From a bacterium (GTDB taxonomy: Bacteria; Actinomycetota; Acidimicrobiia; Spongiisociales; JAENVV01), in the NCBI GenBank assembly GCA_024641305.1, contig JAHEDI010000001.1:48501-112500 (forward strand): 64,000 bases of DNA, given 5' to 3'. Below the pieces are notes generated by a model. It saw only the letters and a list, made by a program, of their open reading frames with translations. It ran no database searches and was not told the DNA's origin. Positions 1 to 10,136 of this stretch are shown here, piece by piece (the first letter of the stretch is position 1; the number at the start of each line of letters is the position of its first letter). Position numbers and translations under genes: made by a program.

Positions 1-1
1 C

Positions 2-283
2 GGCGCAGACCTGGTGGCGATTGCCGTAACGGCTACGTTCTCGCAGATGGCGTTCGCCCGCGAACTCGGGCTCGACTTTCCGCTGTTGTCGGATTGGGAC
101 GGAGCAGTGTCGGGCGCTTTTGGTGTTCGGTATGACATCTGGAAGGGCCACCGCGGTCTGGCAAAACGAGCCCTGTTTGTCATCGATGATCAAGGCACGG
201 TCCACTACACCTGGAGCACTGACAACGCCGAGGAACTACCTGATTTACAGCCAATGCTCGATTCACTCAGCGACCTCTCCTGA
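2..283 (+). CDS. Peroxiredoxin / AhpC-TSA-like redoxin, C-terminal part (5' truncated by window edge)
   Basis: Frame 2 stays open to the window edge (GADLVAIAVTATFSQMAFARELGLDFPLLSDWDG...); redoxin-like 'FPLLSDWDGAVSGAFGV' and 'ALFVIDDQGTVHYTW'. Confidence 0.75.
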   Translation, partial: GADLVAIAVTATFSQMAFARELGLDFPLLSDWDGAVSGAFGVRYDIWKGHRGLAKRALFVIDDQGTVHYTWSTDNAEELPDLQPMLDSLSDLS

Positions 284-314
284 CTCGGAGTCCCGCCGTG
301 ACCGGTGATCTTGA

Positions 315-1214
315 GTGCGGCAACGGATGGGCAAAAGGATGAGGTCGCCTGCTCTTCGAGCGGCGGTCGACTTCGTCCGGTTGGCTCGTCCGCACTTTCT
401 CGTCGGTGGAGCACTGATGTATGCCCTTGGTGCGGTGAGCGCGCCGTCGCTCACGCCGGACCGTTATGTCCTCGGTCAGGGACTGGTAACGACCGCCCAG
501 ATCACGGCCCACTTTCTGAACGAATATGCCGATAGAGAAGTCGACCGGTCGGTCACCAATCGAACGCTGTTCTCAGGCGGCAGCGGGGTACTGGTCGATG
601 GTGCCCTTGGTCCCAGAACCGCCCTGACCGCCGGTATCGGTACCACGATCCTCAGTCTCGCCATCGCCGTCTGGCTCGTCCCAACCTCTCCGGTTACCAC
701 TTTCCTCGGCCTGGCCGCGCTGCTTGTTTCCTGGCTCTATTCGATGCCGCCGGTCCGACTTCTCGGTACAGGATGGGGAGAGTTGGCGACCACCCTGGTG
801 GTCATCGGACTCGTCCCCCTGATCGGCGTTACGAGCCAGGGGTCAGGACCACCGGTCGCATTGTGGGCGTCGATCGCCACCCTGCTCCCCATTCACCTCG
901 CCATGATGCTCGTCTTCGAGCTACCCGATCTTGTGTCCGATCGAACGGCTGGCAAGACCGTGCTGGCGGTTCGAATTGGCCGTCAACGAACCGAAAGGCT
1001 CGTCGCGAGCTTGCTGGCTCTCGGAGCGTTCGGGGCCGGGGTATTCCTTGCGATCGGATGGCTCATGCCTGGATCGGCGGTTGCCTGTCTCAGCCTCGTC
1101 CCCGGACTGGCGACGATATCTGCGCTTGCCCGGAATCGATACGCCCTTGCCACGGCAACCTCCGTTGCGACCCTGGGGCTTTCGGCAATTGGCCTGATTG
1201 TCGGGATCGCCTGA
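315..1214 (+). CDS. UbiA-family prenyltransferase (MenA-like membrane protein)
   Basis: ORF 299 aa, multi-TM; 'ITAHFLNEYADREVDRS' (NxxxDxxxD-type motif) and 'FELPDLVSDRTAGKTVLAVRIG'. Confidence 0.75.
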   Translation: MRQRMGKRMRSPALRAAVDFVRLARPHFLVGGALMYALGAVSAPSLTPDRYVLGQGLVTTAQITAHFLNEYADREVDRSVTNRTLFSGGSGVLVDGALGPRTALTAGIGTTILSLAIAVWLVPTSPVTTFLGLAALLVSWLYSMPPVRLLGTGWGELATTLVVIGLVPLIGVTSQGSGPPVALWASIATLLPIHLAMMLVFELPDLVSDRTAGKTVLAVRIGRQRTERLVASLLALGAFGAGVFLAIGWLMPGSAVACLSLVPGLATISALARNRYALATATSVATLGLSAIGLIVGIA

Positions 1215-1330
1215 ACGCACAAGGCCGGAGGAGCGACCGACTGACCAGTCCGATTCTGCATGACGACGCGAAGGAGGGTGGAGTATCGGTCTGACACTCC
1301 ACCCTCGCCACCATCGGTGTCAACCAAAAG

Positions 1331-1939
1331 TCAGGCGCCAAACGCCTCCTCAAAGTAGCCACGAAGCTCGGGAGTGGCGGGGCCACTGTATCCACAGAAG
1401 TTCACGTTTCCATCGGTGGCCGTGACGAGATAGCTACTCCCTACTTCAAGCGGGAAGGCTCCGATAAGGGAAACCATATCAGCTGATCCGCCCGTGAGGG
1501 CGACCTCAGCCGCTTCGCCACCCTTGTACCAATGATCGACCGTCAAGGTTCCTCGTGCTCCGTCAATTGCGGTAACCGTACCTTCGAAGGCCATCGGCAT
1601 ATCTCTGAGAATGGCAACGTCAAATATGATGCATGAAGCAAGTACGTTGCTGTCGCCAAGCGATAGTTCCAACGGTGGTCCAGCGACAGGCGCAGGATCC
1701 GTCCCGTTACCGGCGAAAACGAAAACGCCGACCGCAACCGCCACGACGACGACGGAGGCAAGGACAGGGACCCAACGTTTCGGTGTTTGCACTCCGGTCG
1801 GTGGATTAGCTAGGTGAGTAGTAGTTGACATGACACGCTCCATTCGATGCCTGGACGACTCAGTCGTCGGTGATTCGGTCGACACAGCGCTTTGCATGGG
1901 GTCGAGGCGTTTGAGGCTGTTACGCAGTTCTTCGCTCAC
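1331..1939 (-). CDS. Single-TM protein, candidate anti-sigma factor for the upstream ECF sigma
   Basis: 202 aa; N-terminal cytoplasmic part, one TM (WVPVLASVVVVAVAVGVFVFAG), extracellular domain; 4-nt ATGA overlap with the sigma gene. Confidence 0.6.
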   Translation of the reverse strand: MSEELRNSLKRLDPMQSAVSTESPTTESSRHRMERVMSTTTHLANPPTGVQTPKRWVPVLASVVVVAVAVGVFVFAGNGTDPAPVAGPPLELSLGDSNVLASCIIFDVAILRDMPMAFEGTVTAIDGARGTLTVDHWYKGGEAAEVALTGGSADMVSLIGAFPLEVGSSYLVTATDGNVNFCGYSGPATPELRGYFEEAFGA

Positions 1940-2535
1940 GATTGATGCTCCCCGGTGTCTTCAAGCTCTTTATGTCCGGCATCGTCGGGATTCTGTCTAT
2001 CGAGCAACCGGGTCAGCTTCTTCCTGGCTTTGGTGAGTCTGAGGCTGATCGCGTTTGGCGAGGTACCCAAAACGGTGGCAATCTCGCGTGGCTCAAGTCC
2101 TTCCCACGCCCACAACCTGAGAACTTCCCGGTCTGATTCGGCTAACTGGCGGAAAGCCGAAGCGAGGGCGGGGTAGTCGTCCAGACCCACGTCGACGATC
2201 GGCAGCTGAACCGGCTGGGTTCCCAGTCGCTCGACTAGACGTTGTCGCCGGGCGTTGCTGCGCCGCCGATTGGCCAGTGCTTTTCTGGCAACGCCGTAAC
2301 ACCACGGGAGGCAATCTGCTGCAGGCACGGAGGGGAGCCTCTGCCAGAGGACAAGCAGAACATCGTCTAGCACCTCATCTGCGTCGTCGAAGGAAGCTCG
2401 CCGCCGCAAGTAGCGCTGAAGCGGTTCGTAGACGATCGCGTAGATTTCCTCAAAACGTTGCCGACGATCTGGGTCGAATTGCCCGCCGGCTGCCCGGCCT
2501 GAGCCTTGATCAGATTGGTGATGAACGGAACGCAT
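1936..2535 (-). CDS. ECF-family RNA polymerase sigma factor
   Basis: 199 aa; sigma-70 region 2 (YEPLQRYLRRRASFDDADEVLDDVLLVLWQR) and region 4 (LAESDREVLRLWAWEGLEPREIATVLGTSPNAISLRLTKARKKL). Confidence 0.9.
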   Translation of the reverse strand: MRSVHHQSDQGSGRAAGGQFDPDRRQRFEEIYAIVYEPLQRYLRRRASFDDADEVLDDVLLVLWQRLPSVPAADCLPWCYGVARKALANRRRSNARRQRLVERLGTQPVQLPIVDVGLDDYPALASAFRQLAESDREVLRLWAWEGLEPREIATVLGTSPNAISLRLTKARKKLTRLLDRQNPDDAGHKELEDTGEHQS

Positions 2536-2601
2536 GATCCTCCCGGACGCCGCAGGGCGATGGTCAAAGATCGGACGTCATCGATGGTTGAGCGGTTCCC
2601 G

Positions 2602-3795
2602 CTAAATAATGGCCGATTCGTGAAACGGTTCATTGCGAGTAACCCGGTCATAACCCAGGGGAGTGAGGTCAAGGGTGCGATAGGCGCCGTAGACGATCAG
2701 TTCACTGATCCCCCGTCCGACGGCGGGGGATTGCTGCAGGCCGTGGCCCGAGAAACCGTTGGCGAAGATGAAGTTGGGCAGGGCGGCGGGAGATCCGATG
2801 ATCATGTTCTGATCGAGCACGTTGAAGGCGTATTGGCCTCCCCAGGATGCGACAACCGCGATGCGTTCAAACTGGGGCACGTAGGAAGCCAGGACCGGCC
2901 AAATCAGCTCCTCGAACTCACCGTGGCGAGTCTCCAGGTCGTCGTAGCCGACGGCCCGATCATCAATCGGAACGCCGCCCGTCACGTAATGCTGCCGTTC
3001 ACGGCGAAAATGGACTCCTTCCGGCGTGACGGTAAGCGGGACGTTTTGTTCGATTGGGGCACGACAGTCAAATACAAACGTTGTTCGCGAGCGCGGCTCG
3101 ACCGGCAACTCCAGGCCCGCCATCGCCGCCACGAGCTTGGCGCGCGGGCCGGCCGCGTTCACCACATAGCCACAAGCCACAGTACCTCCCGATTCAAGCC
3201 GGACGCCGGTGATCCGACCCTCGGCCTCGATGAGATCCACGACCCGATCGGACAGATAGGTGACACCGTTGTGGCGGGCGCGCTGGCGAAATCCCAGCAA
3301 GAGAGCCCACCCGTCGATCGACCCCTCTCGTTCACTACCAAAACGCGCTCCAACCAACCGATCCGTATTCATGTATGGGAACTGGGAGCCAACCTCGGCT
3401 GGATCGAGCATCCGCACGTCCGCCCCGTTGGCCAGTTGAATTTCGTGCTCAGCGCCGAGAACCTCTAGCGCTGCCCGGTTAGTCGCAAGAAACAGATAAC
3501 CCGTGCCTCGAAAATTCAGGTCCGGCACGTCGCGATCGACGATCACTCGCTCGTGGAACTCGGCCAAGAACTCGAGCCCGAACTGACTGATCTTTATATT
3601 GAGCGGGTTAGAGAATTGTTCCCGGAAGCTATTGCCTGAGCGAGTACTTTGAGCATTGACGTAGGTCGAATCGGGCTCCACCACCAGGACCGTGCCATCA
3701 AAATCCGAGTTCTCGCTGAGGAAGTAGGCAATCGAACTGCCCATGAGCGCCCCACCGACAATGACGACATCGTAGGCGCCGCTCTCGTCGGTCAT
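2602..3795 (-). CDS. FAD-dependent oxidoreductase, DAO / sarcosine-oxidase-like family
   Basis: N-terminal 'YDVVIVGGALMGSSIAYFLSEN' dinucleotide fold; C-terminal 'ANGFSGHGLQQSPAVGRGISELI'. Confidence 0.85.
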   Translation of the reverse strand: MTDESGAYDVVIVGGALMGSSIAYFLSENSDFDGTVLVVEPDSTYVNAQSTRSGNSFREQFSNPLNIKISQFGLEFLAEFHERVIVDRDVPDLNFRGTGYLFLATNRAALEVLGAEHEIQLANGADVRMLDPAEVGSQFPYMNTDRLVGARFGSEREGSIDGWALLLGFRQRARHNGVTYLSDRVVDLIEAEGRITGVRLESGGTVACGYVVNAAGPRAKLVAAMAGLELPVEPRSRTTFVFDCRAPIEQNVPLTVTPEGVHFRRERQHYVTGGVPIDDRAVGYDDLETRHGEFEELIWPVLASYVPQFERIAVVASWGGQYAFNVLDQNMIIGSPAALPNFIFANGFSGHGLQQSPAVGRGISELIVYGAYRTLDLTPLGYDRVTRNEPFHESAII

Positions 3796-3819
3796 CGCCC
3801 ACCCCGGAGCACCGGGTAG

Positions 3820-4623
3820 TTACAGATCTTCGACACGAGGAAATCCCGATGGGGGCATGATGTCGACGGTCGCCGAACGTTGCTGGGCGGTCATTCCACC
3901 GTCAATCTTGATGATGTCACCGGTGATGTAGGCGGCGTCGTCGGACGCCAGAAAGAGCGCAGCCCCGGTCATATCGTAGGCCTCCCCGATGCGCCCGAGG
4001 GGGACGTTCTCACCACGGTATATCCGTTCCTCCATGGATAGCCCGGTCGTGTCAATCGAACCCGGCATAAGGGCGTTCACTCGAATGTTGTAAGGGCCAA
4101 GATCGAGGGCCATGGCTCTGGTGAGAGCTTCGATTCCGCCCTTGGTGGCGTCATATGCCGTGAACGAGCGATGCGACTGGGTAGCGCCACCGGAACTCAT
4201 GTTGATGATCACCCCGCCGCCGGCTTTGGCCATGATCCGACCTGCCCGATGTGAGCAGAGAAAGTGACCGGTAAGGTTGACGTCGATGATTCGGCGCCAC
4301 CAGGCTTCATCGGCTTCGAAAAAGTGAAGCATCGGACCGATCAGGCCAGCGTTATTCACGAGAACGTCGACCCGCCCGTACATATCGACGATCGTATCGA
4401 ACATCTCGGCGACCTGACTGCTGTTGGAGACATCAGCGACGGCGGCCAAGGCCGACCCTCCTGACCCGTTTATCCGATCGGCCGCAGCCCGTGCCGAGAC
4501 CGGATCGACATCATTCACGACGACCTTTGACCCGACGCTCGCGAATCGATCAGCGATAGCCCGACCAATCCCCGAGCCGGCCCCGGTGACCGTGACGACT
4601 TTGCCTGCCAACGATTCATACAT
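3820..4623 (-). CDS. SDR family oxidoreductase
   Basis: 'VVTVTGAGSGIGRAIADRFA', 'NNAGLIG', YxxxK-type 'YDATKGG'; start taken at MYESLAGK inside ORF 3820..4668. Confidence 0.85.
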   Translation of the reverse strand: MYESLAGKVVTVTGAGSGIGRAIADRFASVGSKVVVNDVDPVSARAAADRINGSGGSALAAVADVSNSSQVAEMFDTIVDMYGRVDVLVNNAGLIGPMLHFFEADEAWWRRIIDVNLTGHFLCSHRAGRIMAKAGGGVIINMSSGGATQSHRSFTAYDATKGGIEALTRAMALDLGPYNIRVNALMPGSIDTTGLSMEERIYRGENVPLGRIGEAYDMTGAALFLASDDAAYITGDIIKIDGGMTAQQRSATVDIMPPSGFPRVEDL

Positions 4624-4737
4624 GAGCGGCCACTTTCGTGTTTCGAAGTTGAGCCAGGATTCTCGCATGGATTAAGCCGGCACGGTCGCCTGGCACCGGA
4701 TTTGGAACCAACCTTCGGCAGAAGACGTCCAAAAGCC

Positions 4738-5118
4738 ATGGGAAACGCTCGTTTGATCCTTCTGACCTTGGTCCTGGCTGCATGTTCATCCCAGGGAACC
4801 GGGCGATCAACCGGCACCGGGACTGTCTCTGGTGATGTTTTGGCCGGTCCCAGCTGTCCCGTCGAACGGCCCGGCGATCCCACCTGCCTCCCGGTCGCCG
4901 TGCAGGGCACGGTGGAGTTCGTCCAAAATGACGAAATCGTCGCCTCACAGACGATCGATGCCACTGGCCACTATTCGCTCGACCTGCCCCCCGGTTCCTA
5001 CACGATCCAGGTCAACGTTGGGGAAACCCCGTTTCCCAGCTGTCCCTCATTGGAGGTCGTCGTTGAGCAGGGCGCCGAGTCAACGATCAACATCGACTGT
5101 GACACAGGCATTCGGTGA
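4738..5118 (+). CDS. Putative lipoprotein with carboxypeptidase-regulatory-like beta domain
   Basis: 'MGNARLILLTLVLAACSSQ' lipobox; 'VQGTVEFVQNDEIVASQTIDATGHYSLDLPPGSYTIQV'. Confidence 0.65.
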   Translation: MGNARLILLTLVLAACSSQGTGRSTGTGTVSGDVLAGPSCPVERPGDPTCLPVAVQGTVEFVQNDEIVASQTIDATGHYSLDLPPGSYTIQVNVGETPFPSCPSLEVVVEQGAESTINIDCDTGIR

Positions 5119-5173
5119 GATTGACGATGGTTGTCGACGGCGGCCCAACGACGCCTGGTATTCGATTCTCGAC

Positions 5174-5767
5174 TCAAACCGCCAATCGGTCGACGATCGT
5201 CTGCACACACGCCTCAAGTTGACGAGTTGTGTCGATTCGAATTTCTGGGTTATTTGGCGGTTCGTACGGAGCCGAGATTCCACTAAATTCCTGGATCTCG
5301 CCAGCCCGGGCCTTCGCATACAGCCCTTTGACGTCGCGTCGTTCACAAAGCTCAAGCGGCGTATCAACGAAGACCTCGATGAAACGACCGTCCGGATGCA
5401 AAGCGCGCACCCGATCGCGGTCGGCTGCGTACGGCGAAATGAACGCGGTCAAAACAACCATCCCGGCATCTTGGAATAGGCGACAGACCTCGCCAATGCG
5501 ACGAATATTCTCAGTCCGATCCTCCGGCCCGAACCCGAGATCGCGATTGAGTCCAAAACGAATGTTGTCGCCGTCGAGCACATAGGCCGCCACGCCACGC
5601 TCAAGTAGGGCCCGTTCAACCGCAAAGGCGAGCGTCGATTTTCCGGAACCGGACAGCCCCGTGAACCAGACGGTAAAGCCCTCGTGTCCGAGGTTGGCGG
5701 CCCGCTGCGCGGTGGTCACCTGGCTTTCACTGCGCACAATGTTCGAGGAAACCGGGCCATCAACCAC
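5174..5767 (-). CDS. cysC: Adenylylsulfate (APS) kinase, stand-alone
   Basis: '[26 protein letters not shown]', '[16 protein letters not shown]', '[16 protein letters not shown]', '[20 protein letters not shown]'. Confidence 0.92.
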   Translation of the reverse strand: MVDGPVSSNIVRSESQVTTAQRAANLGHEGFTVWFTGLSGSGKSTLAFAVERALLERGVAAYVLDGDNIRFGLNRDLGFGPEDRTENIRRIGEVCRLFQDAGMVVLTAFISPYAADRDRVRALHPDGRFIEVFVDTPLELCERRDVKGLYAKARAGEIQEFSGISAPYEPPNNPEIRIDTTRQLEACVQTIVDRLAV

Positions 5768-7679
5768 GGAGAAAGCCCCGGTCGCCCAGTATTCGAAGGA
5801 TCTCGCTCACACACTCAGGTACATCCTGCACGGAAGTGTCAAGCCGAAGGTCCATGTCGGTTGGCCGCTCGTAAGGTGCCGAAACGCCTGGAAATTGGGC
5901 GATTTCACCCCGATCGGCTGCTTCGTAGAGCCCGTTCGGGTCCCTTCGCCGACACACTTCAATCGGGGTATCCAGGAACACCTCGACATACCGATCGCTT
6001 CCGATCAGTTCCCTGGCCCGCCCTCGAACCTCGGCGTTGGGAGCGACCAGAGCCGCTACTGCAACGAGTCCCTGATTGTTGACCAACCGGGCAACCTCAG
6101 AAACCCGGCGCAAGTTCTCCGACCGGTCCTCGGCACTAAACCCCAGGTCACGGCTAATCCCCATACGAATGTTTTCGCCGTCGAGCCGTATCGACACCTT
6201 GCCCCGATCAAACAATTCACGCTCAAGAGCGGTGGCGATAGTCGACTTACCGGCGGCCGTGAGTCCAGTCAGCAAAACGGTGCAGGGCTGTTGTCCATAC
6301 CGGATCGCTCGTTCGGTATCGTCGATTCCCGATACGTGCCGGACCAGCCCCGTCTCAGGGGTTCGATCCCAGGCCGAAGCGGCCCCGACGATCATGCCGG
6401 CCGCCACCGTGGCATTGGTCAGGCGGTCGACGAGGATGAACGATCCCGTGTGCCGGTTCTCGCTGTACGGGTCGAACAGTAGCTCTCGATCCGATCGCAC
6501 CGTGCACTGAGCTATGTCGTTGAGCCCCAAAACTGAAGCTTGCTGGTGTTCAAGCGTGTTGATGTCTACGCGGTGGCGGATCGCCGCGATCGTGGCGTTA
6601 CTGAAACCATTGGTGGAGTGCAGCAGATACTGTTGGCCTGGCTCCATTACGACGTCGGCCATCCACACGATCATCGCATCGACATCGTGGGCTCTGTGAG
6701 GCTGATCGCTGGCTTTGACAAGGAGATCACCGCGACTGACGTCGATCTCATCGTTGAGCGTCACGGTCACGGCTCTGCCTGGTCCGGCTACGTCTAGATC
6801 ACCATCAAACGTGACAATCCGACCAATGCTCGATCGGACGCCCGACGGGAGCGATACGACTTCATCGCCGGGGCGTATGATTCCCGAAGCGATGGTGCCT
6901 GCAAAGCCGCGGAACCCGAGATCGGGACGGACGACAAGTTGAATGGGCATCCGAAAGTGTTCGAAGTCGATCCCGGTTGCTACATCAACGGTCTCAAGGT
7001 ACTCCATGAGCGGGGGACCGTTGAACCAGTCCAACTCGGTCCCCGGATCCACCACATTGTCACCGAGCAGGGCCGACATCGGAAGAAAGTACGGACTGCC
7101 CAGGTCGAGTCCTTTCGAGAACTCCCGGTATTCGCGACAGATCTCGTCGAACCGATTCTCCGACCAGTCGACGAGGTCCATCTTGTTGATCGCCACAACC
7201 ACGTTGCGAATCCCCAGCAGGCTGGCGATGAAGCTGTGACGCTTCGTTTGTGGCAGGACTCCACGCCGAGCATCAATCAAAATGATCGCCAGCTCACAAG
7301 TTGAAGCTCCGGTAACCATGTTGCGGGTGTACTGCTCGTGGCCGGGTGTGTCTGCGATGATGAACTTGCGACGAGCCGTCGAGAAATAGCGGTAGGCGAC
7401 GTCGATTGTGATGCCCTGCTCGCGCTCGGCTTTAAGTCCGTCCATGAGAAGCGCCAGGTCCACTTGGTCACCGGCCGAACCCATCGTGGTCGAGTCGACA
7501 TGAAGCGTCGCCAACTGATCCTCGTAGATCATCTTCGAGTCGTGTAACAGGCGCCCGATGAGCGTCGACTTTCCATCGTCGACACTTCCGCAGGTGAGGA
7601 ATCTGAGAAGGTCTTTTCGTTCGTGTTCGGCGAGATATGCCCCGATATCGGTAGCAATGAGTTCCGATTGGTGGCTCAT
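5760..7679 (-). CDS. cysNC: Bifunctional sulfate adenylyltransferase large subunit / APS kinase
   Basis: GTPase '[22 protein letters not shown]', '[12 protein letters not shown]', 'NKMDLVDW'; C-terminal P-loop '[21 protein letters not shown]'. Start at [11 protein letters not shown], 1-nt TAATG overlap with cysD. Confidence 0.92.
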   Translation of the reverse strand: MSHQSELIATDIGAYLAEHERKDLLRFLTCGSVDDGKSTLIGRLLHDSKMIYEDQLATLHVDSTTMGSAGDQVDLALLMDGLKAEREQGITIDVAYRYFSTARRKFIIADTPGHEQYTRNMVTGASTCELAIILIDARRGVLPQTKRHSFIASLLGIRNVVVAINKMDLVDWSENRFDEICREYREFSKGLDLGSPYFLPMSALLGDNVVDPGTELDWFNGPPLMEYLETVDVATGIDFEHFRMPIQLVVRPDLGFRGFAGTIASGIIRPGDEVVSLPSGVRSSIGRIVTFDGDLDVAGPGRAVTVTLNDEIDVSRGDLLVKASDQPHRAHDVDAMIVWMADVVMEPGQQYLLHSTNGFSNATIAAIRHRVDINTLEHQQASVLGLNDIAQCTVRSDRELLFDPYSENRHTGSFILVDRLTNATVAAGMIVGAASAWDRTPETGLVRHVSGIDDTERAIRYGQQPCTVLLTGLTAAGKSTIATALERELFDRGKVSIRLDGENIRMGISRDLGFSAEDRSENLRRVSEVARLVNNQGLVAVAALVAPNAEVRGRARELIGSDRYVEVFLDTPIEVCRRRDPNGLYEAADRGEIAQFPGVSAPYERPTDMDLRLDTSVQDVPECVSEILRILGDRGFLRG

Positions 7680-8617
7680 TAGAAGTAGCCCTCCCGCTTC
7701 TTCTCCTCCATCGAACCTGACTGGTCGTAGTCTATGACTCGGCCTTCCCGCTCGGACCGGGTGGCTAGGAGCATCTCCTGGATGATTTCGGGAAGCGTGC
7801 GCGCGGTAGATTCGACGGCACCAGAGAGGGGATAACACCCCAGGGTTCGAAAACGAACCGACCGCATTTGCGGGGTTTCACCCTCGTCGAATCGGAACCG
7901 TTCGTCATCAACCATGATGAGAACTCCATCCCGTTCTACGACAGGCCTGATGGCCGAAAAATAGAGGGGGACGATCGGTATCCCCTCAAGGTGGATGTAC
8001 TGCCAGACATCCAATTCGGTCCAGTTGCTGATGGGAAAGACCCGGATACTTTCGCCTTTGCTGACCCGACCGTTATACAGGTTCCATAGTTCGGGTCTCT
8101 GATTCTTCGGGTCCCACCGGTGGTGTTCGTCACGAAAGCTGAACACCCGCTCCTTGGCCCTCGACTTCTCCTCATCGCGCCGCGCTCCGCCAAAGGCCGC
8201 GTCATAACGCCCGGCCGTCAACGCCTGCTTGAGAGCCTGGGTTTTCATAATGTCGGTGTAATTCTTGGAGCCGTGATCGAACGGATTGATACCCCTGACA
8301 ACCCCGTCCTGATTGGTATGCACCAGGAGTTCCAATCCGAGTTCCGCCGCCATTCGGTCCCGAAAGGTGATCATCTCCTTGAACTTCCAGGTTGTGTCGA
8401 TGTGTAGCAGCGGGAAAGGAATCTTGGCAGGGTGAAACGCCTTTCGAGCGAGATGAAGCAGCACCGTGGAGTCTTTCCCAATCGAGTAAAGCATGACTGG
8501 CTTTTCGGACTGGGCAACTACTTCCCGAATGATGTAAATACTCTCTGCTTCCAACTGCTTGAGATGGGTCAACCGAAGCTCTGGGGGAATCACGAGATCA
8601 GGCACGGTTGCCACCAC
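7679..8617 (-). CDS. cysD: Sulfate adenylyltransferase subunit 2
   Basis: 312 aa; '[56 protein letters not shown]' PAPS-reductase-like fold. Confidence 0.95.
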   Translation of the reverse strand: MVATVPDLVIPPELRLTHLKQLEAESIYIIREVVAQSEKPVMLYSIGKDSTVLLHLARKAFHPAKIPFPLLHIDTTWKFKEMITFRDRMAAELGLELLVHTNQDGVVRGINPFDHGSKNYTDIMKTQALKQALTAGRYDAAFGGARRDEEKSRAKERVFSFRDEHHRWDPKNQRPELWNLYNGRVSKGESIRVFPISNWTELDVWQYIHLEGIPIVPLYFSAIRPVVERDGVLIMVDDERFRFDEGETPQMRSVRFRTLGCYPLSGAVESTARTLPEIIQEMLLATRSEREGRVIDYDQSGSMEEKKREGYF

Positions 8618-8760
8618 TCAACCGAAGCGAACTGCGCCATCGACTTCGACCTGCAGCTGGCATTGCGATCACTACCCCCTGATTATGGCCAACAGCCTAC
8701 GCGACCACTACCCGTTTGAACATTCGGCCGGAGACAGGCCCCATCCCGACGGCGTGGGAC

Positions 8761-9993
8761 TCATCGAAGCGTGTCGTCCAACCCGTCGATATACGGGTCC
8801 CATTCGACCAGGGGAGGGGGCACGAAACCCTCGCCGAGATAGGCCCGACCGATCATGGCGTGGAACTTCGCCAACGACGATTCCCAAGAACTGAGCGGAC
8901 CCGGCTGGAAACCCCGGTTGGACGCCCCCCGCTGCACCCCTTCGCAGGCCACCCAATCTTCCTGATTGGTCTGATCCCAGAAGTCAACGGCATACGAGGG
9001 ATCAAAGTCATCCTGCTCGACTACTTCAGGAGCGAAAAGCCATTCACAAACGATGCGGGTCCTCCCGGGAGATGCCGGGGTCAGGGTATGGGTCATGAGG
9101 TAGTCGGGATGGGCGCTGATGAAAAGATTCGGCATGACGAGCAGATAGAGAACCTCGCGCTCAAGTCCAGGGTCAAGATTTCGAAACCGGGGCAGTCGCC
9201 GCTCCCCACTAAAAGACATCGTCTCGGCCTGGGGTTTGAGGTCCATGGTTCCGCCGCACCACATACCGTCAGAGGGAATCGAACGACCGCTGCTTGGTGG
9301 GCTGACCTCGCAGAGGGCCGGATGGATGGTGGTGCAGTGATAACACTCAAGGTAGTTCTCGGCTATGAGTTTCCAATTGGCGGCAACTTCGTAGTCGTGT
9401 TTGACGGCGCTGACCAGTCGGGCGGGCTCGTAGGATGCCAGGACCGTCCCGAGCGAACCAAGGGTCGCTTCGAGCGTGTCGCCGTCCCCCGAGCTATTGA
9501 CGAACAGCCAGCCGAGCCATTCGGCGACCCGGACCGATTGAAGAGGCCAGTCCGCCACATCGAACCCAGGGCTCTGAGTGAGGGTCGGGGCGGTCCGAAG
9601 TGTTCCGTCGACACGGTACGCCCATGAATGGTACGGGCATCGAATCTGACGGGCATCGACCCGCTTACCAACGGCGAGCAGCTCATGACCTCGATGTCGA
9701 CACACGTTCGAGAAGGCCGCGACTTGGCCGGTCGGTTGCCGGGAAAGCAGAATGGTCTCTGCCCCTAGTTCGATCGCTCGTAGCTGGCCGGGGGACAGCA
9801 GTTCGTCAAGGCGGCCGAGGCAGATCCAACCACCTTCGAACAACATGTTCTTCTCCCAGGCGTATAGGTCCGCCGAAGAATACGCATCTGCCGGCAGCGT
9901 CCGGCTTTGACCACCAGAAAGAAGAAGCTTCTCGATGGTTTCCGTGGGAAGCGGGGCTGGATTCATTCCGGTCACCTTACGCCATTTCGCCAT
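8761..9993 (-). CDS. Rieske non-haem iron oxygenase alpha subunit (GbcA/CntA-like, quaternary-amine-demethylase type)
   Basis: Rieske motif 'CRHRGHELLAVGK...IRCPYHSWAY'; mononuclear Fe motif 'ENYLECYHCTTIHP'; 'NQEDWVACEGVQRG'. Confidence 0.85.
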   Translation of the reverse strand: MAKWRKVTGMNPAPLPTETIEKLLLSGGQSRTLPADAYSSADLYAWEKNMLFEGGWICLGRLDELLSPGQLRAIELGAETILLSRQPTGQVAAFSNVCRHRGHELLAVGKRVDARQIRCPYHSWAYRVDGTLRTAPTLTQSPGFDVADWPLQSVRVAEWLGWLFVNSSGDGDTLEATLGSLGTVLASYEPARLVSAVKHDYEVAANWKLIAENYLECYHCTTIHPALCEVSPPSSGRSIPSDGMWCGGTMDLKPQAETMSFSGERRLPRFRNLDPGLEREVLYLLVMPNLFISAHPDYLMTHTLTPASPGRTRIVCEWLFAPEVVEQDDFDPSYAVDFWDQTNQEDWVACEGVQRGASNRGFQPGPLSSWESSLAKFHAMIGRAYLGEGFVPPPLVEWDPYIDGLDDTLR

Positions 9994-10136
9994 GCCATGG
10001 CCGCTTCAACGGCCCCCTTCGGGATGACAATGAACCGCCCGTAGTGAGCGGACCGACCGGCACGTCGCTAGCCTCACCAATATGTTCGGTCGGTCCGCTC
10101 AGCCCGTCAATCTCGTAGCTCGTTCTGGGAGAGGCC

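Noticed and set aside
2506-3468. 320-aa plus-strand ORF opposite the DAO oxidase
   Set aside because: Antisense shadow of a clear FAD oxidoreductase; no motif support.
5661-6482. 273-aa plus-strand ORF opposite cysC/cysNC
   Set aside because: Antisense shadow ORF of a strongly conserved cysNC gene; no recognisable domain and typical high-GC mirror composition.
8716-9627. 303-aa plus-strand ORF opposite the Rieske oxygenase
   Set aside because: Antisense shadow ORF; the Rieske gene has unmistakable motifs on the minus strand.
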